From contig CAVVRF010000048.1 in assembly GCA_963750535.1 (NCBI GenBank), forward strand, positions 1 to 64,000: DNA of 64,000 bases. The letters run 5' to 3'. The position numbers were made by a program, and so were the translations under genes. Below are positions 17,936 through 28,720 of this stretch, piece by piece. This DNA comes from JAKFWF01 sp963750535. GTDB taxonomy: Bacteria; Pseudomonadota; Alphaproteobacteria; Rhizobiales; Hyphomicrobiaceae. Below the pieces are notes generated by a model. That model had not been told where the DNA came from. It searched no databases and worked only from the letters and a program-made list of their open reading frames with translations. Position 1 is the stretch's first letter. Every line of letters starts with the position of its first letter.

Positions 17936-18259
17936 CCCAAGGATAGTCATCAAGCCGCCGCCGCGCGCTGCAACCGGCGGCCCGGATTCCTGTGCCGCCC
18001 GTTCCATTACGGGACCGTCTCCGCGCCTTGAATTCGGGCCGGCCAGCCAGCAGCAAGGCGATCTGCCGTGCCAATTGGTGAACAACCGGCAAATCGATGA
18101 CCCGGAACCGGAATCTTGCATCGATCGCCTGTGACGATTTACGAAGCATACACGTTAACAACTCGGCAAAGGCCGGCCTGGCGCACCGCCCAGCCGCTCG
18201 GCATCGCCGTTGCAAGCCCCTGAGCCCGGCCCTCCGCCACTGGTTCAGGGAGATCGAAA
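17936..18259. other. Gap with no recognised element
   Basis: This 324-bp stretch separates the DUF1674 gene from the TadG-like gene. I see no open frame with family features and no strong hairpin with a T-run. It probably carries the promoter of the downstream gene, but no clear -35/-10 pair could be assigned. Confidence 0.4.
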
Positions 18260-19535
18260 ATGGCACGCCCAGCAACGAGCATCACCACCAGGTTCGCCGC
18301 CGACGAGCGCGGGACCATCGCGATGATCTTCAGCCTGTGCATCTTCGTAATGTTCGGCGTCGCCGGCCTCGCGATCGACGTCGGCCGCCTGTACCATGCC
18401 GGCAACAAAATCTCGGCCGCGATCGATGCCGCCGCCCTCGCCGCCGCCAAAGGCCTGCGCCTGAACAACCTCAACGACGCCGAGGTCAAGGAGGTTGCCG
18501 AGCGGTACTTCAACACCGACATCCTGGGCTCGGGCGGCAACTACGCCAAGATCAACGGCTTCAATGTCCAGATCGACCGCACGAAGGGTTCCGTTGGCGT
18601 CACCGTCGATGCAGTGGTCCCGACCATTTTCGGCCGCGTGGCCGGCGTCGAGTTCCTTCACAGTGCCGAAAAGCTCTGTCGCGATCTTCGACAGCAAGGA
18701 CATCGAAGTCGCCCTGCAGCTCGACCTCACCGGCTCGATGAGCGGTCACAAGATCACCGACCTCAAGAATGCGACCCGGAACCTGATCGACATCCTGCTG
18801 CCGGACAGCCCGACCGGCCAGAAGCTGCGGATCGGCTTCGCCCCGTTCTCCGCCGGCGTAAACGCCGGCACCTACCTCAAGGCAGTTGACGGCAACCGGT
18901 CGTCGGTCAACTCGTGCGTCTACGAGCGCCGTGCCGCCACCAACGAGAAGACCGACGCCGCGCCGGCCGGCAGCAGCGACAGCTTCAAGATCAAGTCCGA
19001 CCTCACCGGCTCTGTCCAGGCCTGCCCGTCGACCGCACTGGTGCCCCTGACCGACAACAAGAGCCAGCTCAAGTCGATCGTCAACACCTTCGCCGCAATC
19101 TCGTCGACCGCGGGTCAGCTCGGCGCGTCCTGGGCCTGGTACCTGCTGTCACCGAACTGGGCCTCGGTCTGGCCCGGCTCGAGCGAGCCGGCGCCCTACA
19201 GCGATGGCGTCACCATCAAGACGGTGATTCTGATGACCGACGGAGTGTACAACACCGTCGGCGGCGTCAACTGGGGCGATAATTCCACGCAGGCCGTCCA
19301 GGCGAGCAAGCTGTCGGTCGACATCTGCAACAACATGAAAGCCAAGGGGATCGTCGTCTACACAGTCGGCTTCGACCTCAACAATGCCGGCCAGCAGATG
19401 CAGCGCGCGATCGACACGCTGACGTCCTGCGCCAGCGAACCGGCCAAGTTCTACCGCGCCGAGGACGGCGACGCGCTCGACGCCGCCTTCCGCCAGATCG
19501 CGCAGGATATCGTCAGCCTCCGACTGTCGAAATAG
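18260..19535 (+). CDS. TadG-like protein with von Willebrand A domain, one frame break
   Basis: The protein has about 424 residues. The N-terminus is TadE/TadG-like: a short basic start, then one membrane helix (IAMIFSLCIFVMFGVAGLAI), then DVGRLYHAGNKISAAIDAAAL, the usual pilus-associated pattern. The rest is a vWA domain with a MIDAS-like motif DLTGSMSGHK and later TVILMTDGVYNT. One extra base at about 18656-18657 shifts the frame; removing it joins GRVAGVEF to TVPKSSVAIFDSKD. It stands alone without other tad genes, which is common for TadG-like proteins in this class. A role at the cell surface is inferred. Confidence 0.82.
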
Positions 19536-19848
19536 GTCGACCATTGCGCTAGACCGGCTGCGCTGGCGACGTGAGGTGGTTGCTCGCGCAACCCGATGGC
19601 TCCAGCCAGCTTGCGGGAGCCATATTTCAGCGCGGATGCGAACCGGCGGGCAGCGAATGCGGCAAATACGCCAAATCGTCCCGCTCGGCTCTGGCATTCG
19701 GTTCGGATGTTCGCTATAAGCCGCGCGGCTGGGTGGATCGGCGGGCTACAGTGCCTCCTGATCCGGCCCTAATCGTCGTATAGAACATGCTCTGTTCGAG
19801 CACCGTGCTGCGGGTCGACCGACACGGGTAAATGTTGGAGACACGCAA
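19536..19848. other. Gap upstream of rpmF
   Basis: The gap is 313 bp without a coding frame. The rpmF ribosome-binding site (TTGGAG, about 8 bp before the ATG) is at its right end. A promoter for rpmF is expected here, but I could not pick one with confidence. Confidence 0.4.
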
Positions 19849-20034
19849 ATGGCTGTTCCGAAGCGAAAAACCTCACCGATGAAGCGCGGCTTCCGCCGTT
19901 CCGCCGATGCGCTCAAGGCGCCGACCTACGTCGAGGACAAGGAGAGCGGCGAGCGCCGCCGTCCGCATCACATCGACTTGAAGTCCGGCAAGTACCGCGG
20001 TCGCCAGATCCTGGAGCCGAAGACGGAAGTGTAG
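19849..20034 (+). CDS. rpmF: 50S ribosomal protein bL32
   Basis: The 61-residue protein begins MAVPKRKTSPMKRGFRRS, the L32 signature of alphaproteobacteria, and continues with HHIDLKSGKYRGRQI. It lacks the Cys zinc-binding pair, as is usual in this class. It is monocistronic here; in many bacteria rpmF lies next to plsX or yceD, which are not present. A ribosome-binding site TTGGAG precedes the ATG. Confidence 0.97.
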   Translation: MAVPKRKTSPMKRGFRRSADALKAPTYVEDKESGERRRPHHIDLKSGKYRGRQILEPKTEV

Positions 20035-20130
20035 TCGAAGGCGGCCCGCGCACTGCGCGGTCCTCTGGTTGCTACCCAGCCGATCCCCTCGTGTCGCATC
20101 CAAGCCTTCCGCCAACACCGGAGTTGTGAG

Positions 20131-20541
20131 ATGTCCTTGCGCGCCCTGCCGCTGATCGTCATCGCGTTCATTCTCTACAACCTCATCGTGCTGCTGGGTG
20201 GCGCGGATCCGAACGCGACGCTGGCGACCAAGATCTTCTCGATCCCGATGATGCGAGCAACGTGGGTGTTCAGCTGGGGTGACTTCATCCTGCTTCTCAC
20301 CATGCTGCTGCTGTTCGTCGAGCTGCTGAAATCGACCTACACCTCCACCGCCTCGCTGCTCGATCATGGTCTGTCGATGCTGGTGTTCGTCGTCTGCCTG
20401 GTCGAGTTCATCATCGTGCCGCAGGCGGCCACATCGGTGTTCTTCCTGATCATGATCGCAACGCTGATCGACGTGGTGGCCGGCTACACGATCGGCATCC
20501 GGGTCGCGCGCCGCGACCTCAATATCGGCGCCGAGCAGTAA
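20131..20541 (+). CDS. Conserved membrane protein of unknown function
   Basis: The 136-residue protein has four clear hydrophobic segments (residues about 5-22, 45-65, 78-95 and 100-120) and a short polar tail. I could not assign it to a named family. It lies 96 bp downstream of rpmF on the same strand, and its neighbours give no hint of function. Confidence 0.7.
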   Translation: MSLRALPLIVIAFILYNLIVLLGGADPNATLATKIFSIPMMRATWVFSWGDFILLLTMLLLFVELLKSTYTSTASLLDHGLSMLVFVVCLVEFIIVPQAATSVFFLIMIATLIDVVAGYTIGIRVARRDLNIGAEQ

Positions 20542-20721
20542 TCGCCGCACGCTCTTCGCTGCCGCGGATATATCGGAACGGCCGGCCTCGCGTCGGCCGT
20601 TGACGCATTTGCCGCGCACGTCGCCGGCTTCAACGCTTATTAGCAATTGTCGCCTAATTTTGGCTGCTGTGCAGATATCGCCGATTTGCAGCGCGATCAA
20701 CGTCCGGTGGTCAATCCTGTG

Positions 20722-22475
20722 ATGTCACCTCCAGCAGAGGCCAATTCCGCGCCGGACCACCGCCAGGATTGCGTCGAGCTGCCGGCCACCGAGATCGATC
20801 TCATCGAAATTTTGTCGGCGGTCGAGGAGACCGCCTACATCTGGGATTTCGCGACCGACCGGATCGACTGGGAAAGCAACGCCGCGAAGGTCCTGGGCGT
20901 GAGCGATCTACACTCGATCTCGACCGGCGAGGGGTTCCGGACGCTGGTCGCATCGGAACATGCCCATCTCCGCAACCTGGCGACCGGCAGCGCACGCACC
21001 GTGACCGGCAAGGCGGTCCCCTATCGGGTCCAATATCGCTTCATGCCGCAGGGCCAGCGCCGCGATTTCTCGATCTGGCTCGAGGATCACGGCACGCTGG
21101 TGGACCAACGCCCACGGCAGGCCGGTCCGCGCCCGCGGCGTGGTCAGGGTGATCAACGACCGCCTCAAGGACGAGCAGCGCCTGCTGTTCCGCAGCGAGC
21201 ACGACGAGCTGACCGGTCAACTGAACCGCATTCGCCTGTCGCAGGCGCTCGACACCGCGATGAGCCACGCGGCACGATCCGGCCAGCCGGCTGCATTCCT
21301 GATTGCCGCGGTCAACAACATGGCGGTCATCAACGATGCGTTCGGCTTCGACGTCGGCGACGAGATCATCACAGGGGTCGGCCACCTGCTGAAGTCCAAG
21401 CTGCGCGCCGGCGACATCCTCGGCCGGTACTCCTCGAACAAGTTCGGGGTGATCCTCGCTGACTGCAATGCCGGGTCCGCCCGCATTGCCGCCGAGCGCC
21501 TGATGAAGGCGATCCGCGAAACGCCGATCCGCACCTCCGCCTGCCAGTTGTCGGCAACGGTATCGATCGGCGGAGTGCTGGTCCCGATCCCAGGCCTCGA
21601 CCGTGCAGCAAGCCGCCAACGCAGCGCTGCACGCGCTCGATGCCGCCAGGATGAAGCGGTACGACTGCTACCAGGCCTACGAGCAGAGCCCGGCCCGGGA
21701 GAACGCACGCCGCCGCAACATCACCATCGCCGACGACGTGATCAACGCGCTCGACGAGAACCGGATGCAGCTTGCGCTGCAGCCGATCGTATCGACCAGG
21801 ACCCGCGAGCCCGCGCTCTACGAGTGCCTGCTGCGGATGACCCGGCCCGATGGCACGGTCGTGTCCGCCGGCGATTTCATCGAGGTCGCCGAGCAGCTGG
21901 GCCTGTCGCGCCTGATCGACCGCCGCACGCTCGAGCTTTCGATCGCGTTCGCCAAGCTGCACCCGGACGTGCGCCTGTCGCTCAACGTCTCGTCGTTGAC
22001 CTGCTGCGACCACGAATGGATGGCCACGTTGCACCGACTGACCGGCGGGCGGCGGCAGATTACCGAGCGATTGACGATCGAGATCACCGAGACCACGGCG
22101 ATCGACGACATCGACCAGTCGATCGCGTTCGTCGATACCCTGAAGGAGCTCGGTTGCCGGGTGGCGATCGACGATTTCGGCGCCGGCTATACTTCATTCA
22201 AGAACCTGAAGCATCTGGCCGTCGACATGGTGAAGATCGACGGCGCGTTCGTGAAGAACCTGTCGGCTGACAAGGCCGATGCGATCTTCATCAACACGAT
22301 GGTCAATCTCGCCCGCTCGTTCGGCATGGAGACTGTCGCCGAGTGGGTCGGCGACGAGACCACCGCGCAGATGCTGGCCGATTCAGGCATCGACTACCTG
22401 CAGGGCTATCACTTCGGCAAGCCGCTGCTGGCCAGCGAATCCGACAGCCCGTTCAAGCTCGCGCGGATGGCCTGA
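20722..22475 (+). CDS. PAS-GGDEF-EAL signalling protein with degenerate GGDEF, two frame breaks
   Basis: The protein has about 583 residues. The N-terminal PAS-like part holds AYIWDFATDRIDWESNAAKV. The GGDEF domain has the degenerate signature RYSSNKFGVIL in place of GG(D/E)EF, so it is probably not a cyclase. The EAL domain reads YECLLRM in place of EAL but keeps NVSS, ITETTAIDD, DDFGAGYTSFKNL and KIDGAFVKNL, so phosphodiesterase activity is possible. Extra bases near 21100 and 21600 split the gene over three frames that join cleanly. It would tune or sense cyclic di-GMP. The ATG at 20722 was chosen over a TTG at 20647. Confidence 0.85.
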
Positions 22476-22488
22476 AGCTCGGGCCGGA

Positions 22489-23187
22489 CTAGCCGCGGTT
22501 CTGCGACAGCTTCTCGATTTTCACCTGCATGGCGGCGAGCTCGGCCTTGAGTTCCGCCAGATCGCTGTTCGATGCCGGCACATCCCTGTCCGCCGCCTGC
22601 TGCGCCGCCGGCGCCGACGCGGGCGCCTGCCCTGCTGGCCGGGCCGCGCCGGCTTCGCCATGCTGTCCGCCGCCCATCGGCAATGCGGCGGAGAACGGCG
22701 TCCACATCTTCATCGCCTGCTCGAACATGGCCATGTTCTTGCGGGTCTGCTCCTGCATCGCCTCGAACGCGCTCTTGCCGAACGGCGTTTGCGCGAAGAA
22801 CGGCGTGAATTGCGACCGGAAGCGCTCCTGCTCGTTGACCAGCGTCTGCAGGCTCATCTGCAGGTAGCTCGGCACCATCTTGCCGATGCTGTCGTCGTAG
22901 AAACGGATGAGCTGGCGCAGGAAGGGCACCGGCAGCAGCGTCTGGCCGCCCGACTTGGCCTCCTGCTCGACGATGATCTGGGTCAGCACCGAATGGGTGA
23001 GGTCGTCACCGGTCTTGGCGTCGAACACCACGAAATCGCGGTCGGACCGAACCATCGCCGCCAGATCGTCAAGGGTCACGTATGCACTAGTCTCGGTATT
23101 ATAGAGGCGGCGATTAGCGTACTTCTTGATTACCACCGCATCTTTTTTCGGTGTCGGCTGATCCGGTTGTTGCAGGACGGCGGTCAT
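22489..23187 (-). CDS. phaR: Polyhydroxyalkanoate synthesis repressor PhaR
   Basis: The 232-residue protein has the PHB/PHA accumulation regulator DNA-binding domain at its N-terminus (VVIKKYANRRLYNTETSAYV, then LDDLAAMVRSDRDFVVFDAK). The PHB-binding part follows, and then an Ala/Pro-rich linker and a short C-terminal coiled coil. Such proteins repress phasin and other PHA genes and bind the granule. It is divergent from a thiolase gene across a 299-bp gap, where a shared operator would be expected, but I could not define one. Confidence 0.95.
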   Translation of the reverse strand: MTAVLQQPDQPTPKKDAVVIKKYANRRLYNTETSAYVTLDDLAAMVRSDRDFVVFDAKTGDDLTHSVLTQIIVEQEAKSGGQTLLPVPFLRQLIRFYDDSIGKMVPSYLQMSLQTLVNEQERFRSQFTPFFAQTPFGKSAFEAMQEQTRKNMAMFEQAMKMWTPFSAALPMGGGQHGEAGAARPAGQAPASAPAAQQAADRDVPASNSDLAELKAELAAMQVKIEKLSQNRG

Positions 23188-23486
23188 GAGCTGCCATTCG
23201 GTAAGTGAAGATCGGACCTATCGCATTGCAAAAAAGTGTAGCACATGGCTCGCCGCCGCTGCCAGTTGTTTGTGCCGTCAACTTCGTCGTCGGCGCGGAC
23301 GCCGACCGGACGTCGACTGCCGGTACCCCGGCGACGCCCGCAATGGCGCTTTCTTTGGGCGAGGAATTTGCTACGTTGCAATGCGAAATGGCCTGAACGC
23401 CGGCCACGATTGCCAGCGTCGCGACGTCCCTGATCGCCTGTTTTTCTTGCACTCAGGCCCCCGAGTCCCGAAGGAGGAAAAGTAGC

Positions 23487-24674
<1,188 letters not shown>

Positions 24675-24686
24675 GGTTTTGGTATG

Positions 24687-24727
24687 GTCGCATCCGGCCG
24701 GCTCCGCGAAGCGGGGTCGGATGCGAC
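24687..24727. terminator. Hairpin after the thiolase gene
   Basis: GTCGCATCCG and CGGATGCGAC form a perfect 10-bp outer stem with a smaller GC-rich stem inside. It begins 12 bp after the thiolase stop. No T-run follows, so it may be a processing or transcript-end structure and not a classical terminator. Confidence 0.5.
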
Positions 24728-24754
24728 AACCAAGACGCTCTCACGAACGACACA

Positions 24755-24788
24755 TCGCCCGGCAGCTACGCTCGCAGCTGCCGGGCGA
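24755..24788. terminator. Strong hairpin between convergent genes
   Basis: TCGCCCGGCAGCT and AGCTGCCGGGCGA form a perfect 13-bp stem around an 8-base loop. It lies between the thiolase (plus) and amidase (minus) genes, so it could end transcription from both sides. It has no T-run on either flank. Confidence 0.5.
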
Positions 24789-24842
24789 ATGACATTGTCA
24801 GCCCCGCATGCCCGAAACCGAAGCTCCCGAACCGCCCAGGCT

Positions 24843-26216
24843 TCAAACGCTCATCGGCGCTTTCGGGAAGGCGCCGCGCGCCTGCTCGAAGGCGTAGCCG
24901 ATGCGTAGCGCCAGCGGATCGTCGAAGCGGCGGCAAACGATCTGCAGCGCGGTCGGCAAGCCGTCCGATGCGACCGACATCGGCAGTGAAAGACCGCAGA
25001 GCTCGAGGTAGTTGACGAACCGCGTGTGCGCTCCAGGACTCACGCTCTCGTCAACCGTCGCCACCGGCTGCGCCGTGAACGGCGTGGTCGGCAGGAGCAG
25101 CGCATCGACCCCGTCCATGGCGGCGAGGAAACGGCGGCCCTCGGCCTTCCATGCCTTGCGCATCGCCAGCCAGTCGGCAGCGAGAACCTTGCTGCCCGGC
25201 TGCATGCGTCCCCGGATGTTGCCGTGCAGCGGCGAATTCTGATCGTCGACCAACCCGCGATACTCGGCGTATGCCTCGACACTCATCAGATCGCCGCAGT
25301 GGCGGGTGATCTCGGACAGTGGCGCCGGCAGCTTCATCGGCACGATGACCGCGCCTTGCGCGACCAGCCGCTCGACGGCGACGGCGAATGCCAGCCGAAC
25401 GGCCGACGTCGCCACCGGCATGTCGCCATCCGACAGCCGCGCCAGCCGCAGCCCGCGCACCCCGCGCTCCAATCCCTCCAGCGGATCGGCGCGCCTGATC
25501 CCGACCGTGGTCTCGTCGGTCGGATCCTCGCCCTGCATGACGGACAGCATCCGCGCCGCCGTACGTACATCGGCGGCAATCGGCCCGATGGTGTCGAAGG
25601 TCAGCGCCAGCGGCACCACGCCCGACCGACTGACGAGACCGATCGACGTCTTCATCCCGACGCAGCCGCAGAATGCCGCCGGCAGGCGCACCGAGCCGCC
25701 GGTGTCGGTGCCGAGCGCCGCCTGCAGCACGCCGGCGCCGACCGCCACGCCGGAACCACTCGATGACCCGCCCGGCGTGCGATGGACCTTCGCGTCCCAG
25801 GGGTTCCAGGGGGTGCCGACGGTCAGGTTGGTGCCCCAGCCGCCGAAGGCGTACTCGACGGTGTGCGTCTTGCCGGGAATGATGGCGCCGGCCGCGCGCA
25901 GGCGCGTCACGACGTGTGCGTCGGCCGCGGCGGCGGCGACCCCGGCGCGGGTCAACGATCCGGCACCGGTCGGCAGCCCGGCGACGTCGATGATGTCCTT
26001 GACGCCGACCGCCAAACCCTCGAGCGGTCGCGGCGGCGCACCCATGGCGGCTCGCGCATCGGCGGCGGCGGCTTCGTTCAGCGCCATCTCTGGCGTCGGG
26101 CGAACGAACGCCCGCAGCCTCGGCTCGCTCGCGGCGATCGCCTCGTTGATCTTGGTGATCGCGGCAACGTGCTCGCCGCCTACCCTCGAATTCGCCGTCT
26201 TCATCCCGGTCCTCAT
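24843..26216 (-). CDS. Amidase signature family protein
   Basis: The 457-residue protein has the Ser-cisSer-Lys catalytic set of the amidase signature family. The Lys is in LAVGVKDIID, the glycine/serine motif is TPGGSSSGSG, and the nucleophile region is LGTDTGGSVRLPAAFCG. The substrate is not clear: GatA, allophanate hydrolase and broad amidases share these motifs, and the lack of gatB/gatC neighbours argues against GatA. Start at 26216, or the ATG four codons later at 26204. Confidence 0.87.
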   Translation of the reverse strand: MRTGMKTANSRVGGEHVAAITKINEAIAASEPRLRAFVRPTPEMALNEAAAADARAAMGAPPRPLEGLAVGVKDIIDVAGLPTGAGSLTRAGVAAAAADAHVVTRLRAAGAIIPGKTHTVEYAFGGWGTNLTVGTPWNPWDAKVHRTPGGSSSGSGVAVGAGVLQAALGTDTGGSVRLPAAFCGCVGMKTSIGLVSRSGVVPLALTFDTIGPIAADVRTAARMLSVMQGEDPTDETTVGIRRADPLEGLERGVRGLRLARLSDGDMPVATSAVRLAFAVAVERLVAQGAVIVPMKLPAPLSEITRHCGDLMSVEAYAEYRGLVDDQNSPLHGNIRGRMQPGSKVLAADWLAMRKAWKAEGRRFLAAMDGVDALLLPTTPFTAQPVATVDESVSPGAHTRFVNYLELCGLSLPMSVASDGLPTALQIVCRRFDDPLALRIGYAFEQARGAFPKAPMSV

Positions 26217-26280
26217 GCTGGCTCACGTCCAAATGCGGGCAGCCTGCCCGCAAGTGGACACGAGCGTCAATGCGGCTTGT

Positions 26281-26547
26281 TCAGGCGCCGCGATCTATCT
26301 CCATCAGCAGTTTCTCGGCCTTTGCCTCGTCGAGGCGATTGGCGAGGCGCTTGCCCTCGAACTCGTCGCGCTGCGTCTTGGCCAGCGTGAACGCCGAACC
26401 GATCAGAAACACCATCGACATGCCGAGATAGCCCTTGGCCCAGAACTCGACCGGCAGCGACCAGATGCCGAACGCCATCATGGCCACGGCGGTGCCGAAC
26501 GAAAGGTAGGTGAAAGTCACCCAGGCGGGCGTGTTCAACTGGTTCAT
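26281..26547 (-). CDS. YiaA/YiaB-family two-helix inner membrane protein
   Basis: The 88-residue protein has two membrane segments (YLSFGTAVAMMAFGIWSL and GYLGMSMVFLIGSAFTL) with the short polar link of the YiaAB domain, then a charged C-terminal helix. The ATG at 26547 follows AAGGAG at the right distance; the longer frame upstream is spurious. It is 102 bp downstream of pspA on the same strand. Pairing of PspA with YiaAB proteins suggests an envelope-stress unit, which is inference. Confidence 0.85.
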   Translation of the reverse strand: MNQLNTPAWVTFTYLSFGTAVAMMAFGIWSLPVEFWAKGYLGMSMVFLIGSAFTLAKTQRDEFEGKRLANRLDEAKAEKLLMEIDRGA

Positions 26548-26649
26548 CGGAATGCTCCTTATGATTGGCATGCGAGGTTGAGTTGGCGGGCTGATCGGCG
26601 GCGCCGACCTGACGGTGCGGAATCCGCGTGAAGTTTGCTCCATGGCGGT

Positions 26650-27366
26650 TCACCCGGCGCTGGGCGGCGCTGACGGCGCCAGTCCCGCGGCTCGACGCAT
26701 CCGCTCGAGCACGGCATCGGGCCTGGTCGTTGGGCGGGCGCCGTAGCCAGCATTCGCCAGCCGCTCGTCAAGGCATTTTCCCTCCGCCTCCCGATCGAGC
26801 GAGTTGAGCGCACTGTCAGCGTCGAGCGCGCCTGCCTGCCGCTCCCTGATCCGCGCAAGGGTGCTTTCCGCCTCGCGGATCGGCCCGGTGCTGCCCGTGA
26901 CGGTTCGGCGGCCGGATGCACCGGCGCGGCTCAATGCCTCCTGGGCGCGGGCGAGCTCCAGGCCCCGGCGCAAACTCATCAGGCGCCGCCGTCCTTGGTC
27001 GGCCAGTCGGCGCAGCCGCGTGATGTCGGCGTCGAGACGCTGCGCCGTGTCATGGCGCTCGGTTCGCTCGTCCTCGGCGAAAGCAATCGCGGCGGCAACC
27101 TCGCTTGCAATGGCGTCGGCACCGTCGCGAAGCGCTGCAACGCCGCTGGTCTCGAGCTCCGCGATGCGCGCCGCCAGCGCGGCGGCGGCGCGGCTTTCGG
27201 AAGACTGGTGGGCCATGACGCAGGCGAGCTCGCGGCGGGCCTGCTCCAGTCCGGCCGCAGCCTCCCGAATTTGTTGCTCGAGCAGTCGAATGGCGTTCGC
27301 GTCGAGCACCGTCTCCTCGATTTCGGCGACCGTGCTGCGCAATAATGTGCTGATTATCTTCAACAT
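26650..27366 (-). CDS. pspA: PspA/IM30-family protein
   Basis: The 238-residue protein is almost entirely alpha-helical coiled coil. It opens with MLKIISTLLRSTVAEIEE and continues with NAIRLLEQQIREAAAGLEQA, typical of PspA/IM30 (ESCRT-III-like) proteins that coat and repair the inner membrane under stress. The conserved NAIRLLEQQIRE motif near residue 24 is present. It is the first gene of a unit with the YiaAB gene and is divergent from a TetR gene, with two matching palindromes in between. No pspF-like activator is visible, so control by the TetR protein is likely. Confidence 0.85.
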   Translation of the reverse strand: MLKIISTLLRSTVAEIEETVLDANAIRLLEQQIREAAAGLEQARRELACVMAHQSSESRAAAALAARIAELETSGVAALRDGADAIASEVAAAIAFAEDERTERHDTAQRLDADITRLRRLADQGRRRLMSLRRGLELARAQEALSRAGASGRRTVTGSTGPIREAESTLARIRERQAGALDADSALNSLDREAEGKCLDERLANAGYGARPTTRPDAVLERMRRAAGLAPSAPPSAG

Positions 27367-27414
27367 GGCGATCCGCGTCCTTTCGTTGTTGATAGCCAGA
27401 GGTTCAAAGACGAC

Positions 27415-27431
27415 TGTGAACGATGTTCACA
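27415..27431. promoter_or_regulatory. Palindromic operator 1, pspA/tetR gap
   Basis: TGTGAAC-gat-GTTCACA has perfect 7-bp arms. Its core, TGAAC-N3-GTTCA at 27417-27429, is shared with operator 2. It lies 49 bp upstream of the pspA start, a good place for a repressor to block that promoter. Confidence 0.6.
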
Positions 27432-27473
27432 TTGGTATTACTACCTCGTGACCAGCGTTCATGCAAGCTCAAA

Positions 27474-27490
27474 ATGAACTGAGTTCACAT
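27474..27490. promoter_or_regulatory. Palindromic operator 2, pspA/tetR gap
   Basis: The core TGAAC-tga-GTTCA at 27475-27487 matches operator 1 in both arms and spacer length. The centres of the two sites are 58 bp apart. It lies 111 bp upstream of the TetR start. Confidence 0.58.
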
Positions 27491-27600
27491 CGCCGCGGAT
27501 TTGCGTTAATGAGTTGTTTTCAATCCACGGCCCAGGGTCGCCGCCCGGCCATGCCGCCCTGCGTATCGGTCGCGGGCACCCAGGATGAAGGAGCAGAACC

Positions 27601-28230
27601 ATGGAAAAGGCGCCGTACCGCACCAAAATGCGCGAGAGCATGGTGGCGATCGCCAGCCGGATCGTCAGCGAGGAAGGGCTTGCCGCGGTGCAGGCCCGGC
27701 GCGTGGCTCAAGAAGCAGGCTGCGCGGTCGGCACGCTCTACAATGTCTTCGGCGGCCTGGATCACCTGATCGTCGAAGCGAATGCCAATACACTCGATGC
27801 GCTGGGTGACGGTCTGGCCAAAGCCGATGCCGCCGCCGCGGCGGGGACCGTCGCCGACCGGCTCCTCGCGCTGGCACTCGCCTATCTCGAGTTCGCGGTC
27901 GCCAACAACAAGGCGTGGCGCGCCCTGTTCGAGCACCACATGGCGCCCGGCTCGGAGGTTCCCGCCTGGTACCGCGACCGCCAGAGCGGCTTATTCGGCC
28001 GGGTGGAGGCGATCCTCGAGCCGCTGATAACGGAAAAGGGCGCACGCAGCAGTGCCGCACGCGCCCTGTTTTCAGCAGTGCATGGAATTGTGTCGATCTC
28101 GCTCGACCAGAAACTCGGCGACTTCGATCGCACCGAGTTCGACAGGCAGGTCAGGTTCGTCGTCAAGTCGATTGCCGACGGCCTGTCCGCGCTCGCCAGC
28201 GCTCCGCGGCCAGATATCGATCACCGCTGA
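27601..28230 (+). CDS. TetR-family transcriptional regulator
   Basis: The 209-residue protein has an N-terminal TetR helix-turn-helix (MVAIASRIVSEEGLAAVQAR, then GCAVGTLYNVFGGLDHLIVE). The C-terminal ligand domain, with YLEFAVANNKAWRALFEHHM, fits the WHG-type TetR C-terminal family. It is divergent from pspA, and the shared gap holds two TGAAC-N3-GTTCA palindromes, so it probably represses itself and the pspA-yiaAB unit. The ligand is unknown. The MarR gene that follows is convergent and ends 10 bp away. Confidence 0.88.
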   Translation: MEKAPYRTKMRESMVAIASRIVSEEGLAAVQARRVAQEAGCAVGTLYNVFGGLDHLIVEANANTLDALGDGLAKADAAAAAGTVADRLLALALAYLEFAVANNKAWRALFEHHMAPGSEVPAWYRDRQSGLFGRVEAILEPLITEKGARSSAARALFSAVHGIVSISLDQKLGDFDRTEFDRQVRFVVKSIADGLSALASAPRPDIDHR

Positions 28231-28240
28231 GACAGTGCGC

Positions 28241-28720
28241 TCAGCCCTTGGACTTCGTCCCGCCACCTTGCGGTGCGCCGGCGCCCAGGGCCGCAACGAT
28301 GACGTTGAGATCCTGGATGAACCGCTCGCGGTTCGAGCCCGGCAGGGCCGCCATGATCTTGTCGTCGATACGCTTCGCCAGCGGCTCGGCCGACTTCAGC
28401 GTGCGCCAGCCTTCATCCGACAGTTTCACGGCGTAGGCGCGGGCGTCCTCCTTGGTGCGGCGACGCTGGATCAGGCCCTTCTTGAGCATCCGGCGGATGA
28501 TGTCGGCCAACGTCGACCGATCGATCCCGGTACGCTCGACGAGATTGGTCTGGCTCAGACCTTCGTTGTGCGCCACGGTAACGAGCACCGCGTATTGCCG
28601 CGGCGTCAAATCACCACTCGACATCTCCGACTGGAAAATGTCGCCGGCGCATTGGCCCGCCCGATGCAGCAGGTGAATAGGCGAACGCTCCAACCGTTCT
28701 GCGGATTTGTCTTTTGGCAT
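28241..28720 (-). CDS. MarR-family transcriptional regulator
   Basis: The 159-residue protein has the winged helix of the MarR family: LTPRQYAVLVTVAHNEGLSQ, TNLVERTGIDRSTLADIIRR and the wing MLKKGLIQRRRTKEDARAY. The C-terminal dimerisation helix follows. Its own target is not evident: it has a 224-bp gap upstream, before the ispZ-like gene on the same strand, and autoregulation is likely. No clear palindrome was found in that gap. Confidence 0.88.
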   Translation of the reverse strand: MPKDKSAERLERSPIHLLHRAGQCAGDIFQSEMSSGDLTPRQYAVLVTVAHNEGLSQTNLVERTGIDRSTLADIIRRMLKKGLIQRRRTKEDARAYAVKLSDEGWRTLKSAEPLAKRIDDKIMAALPGSNRERFIQDLNVIVAALGAGAPQGGGTKSKG

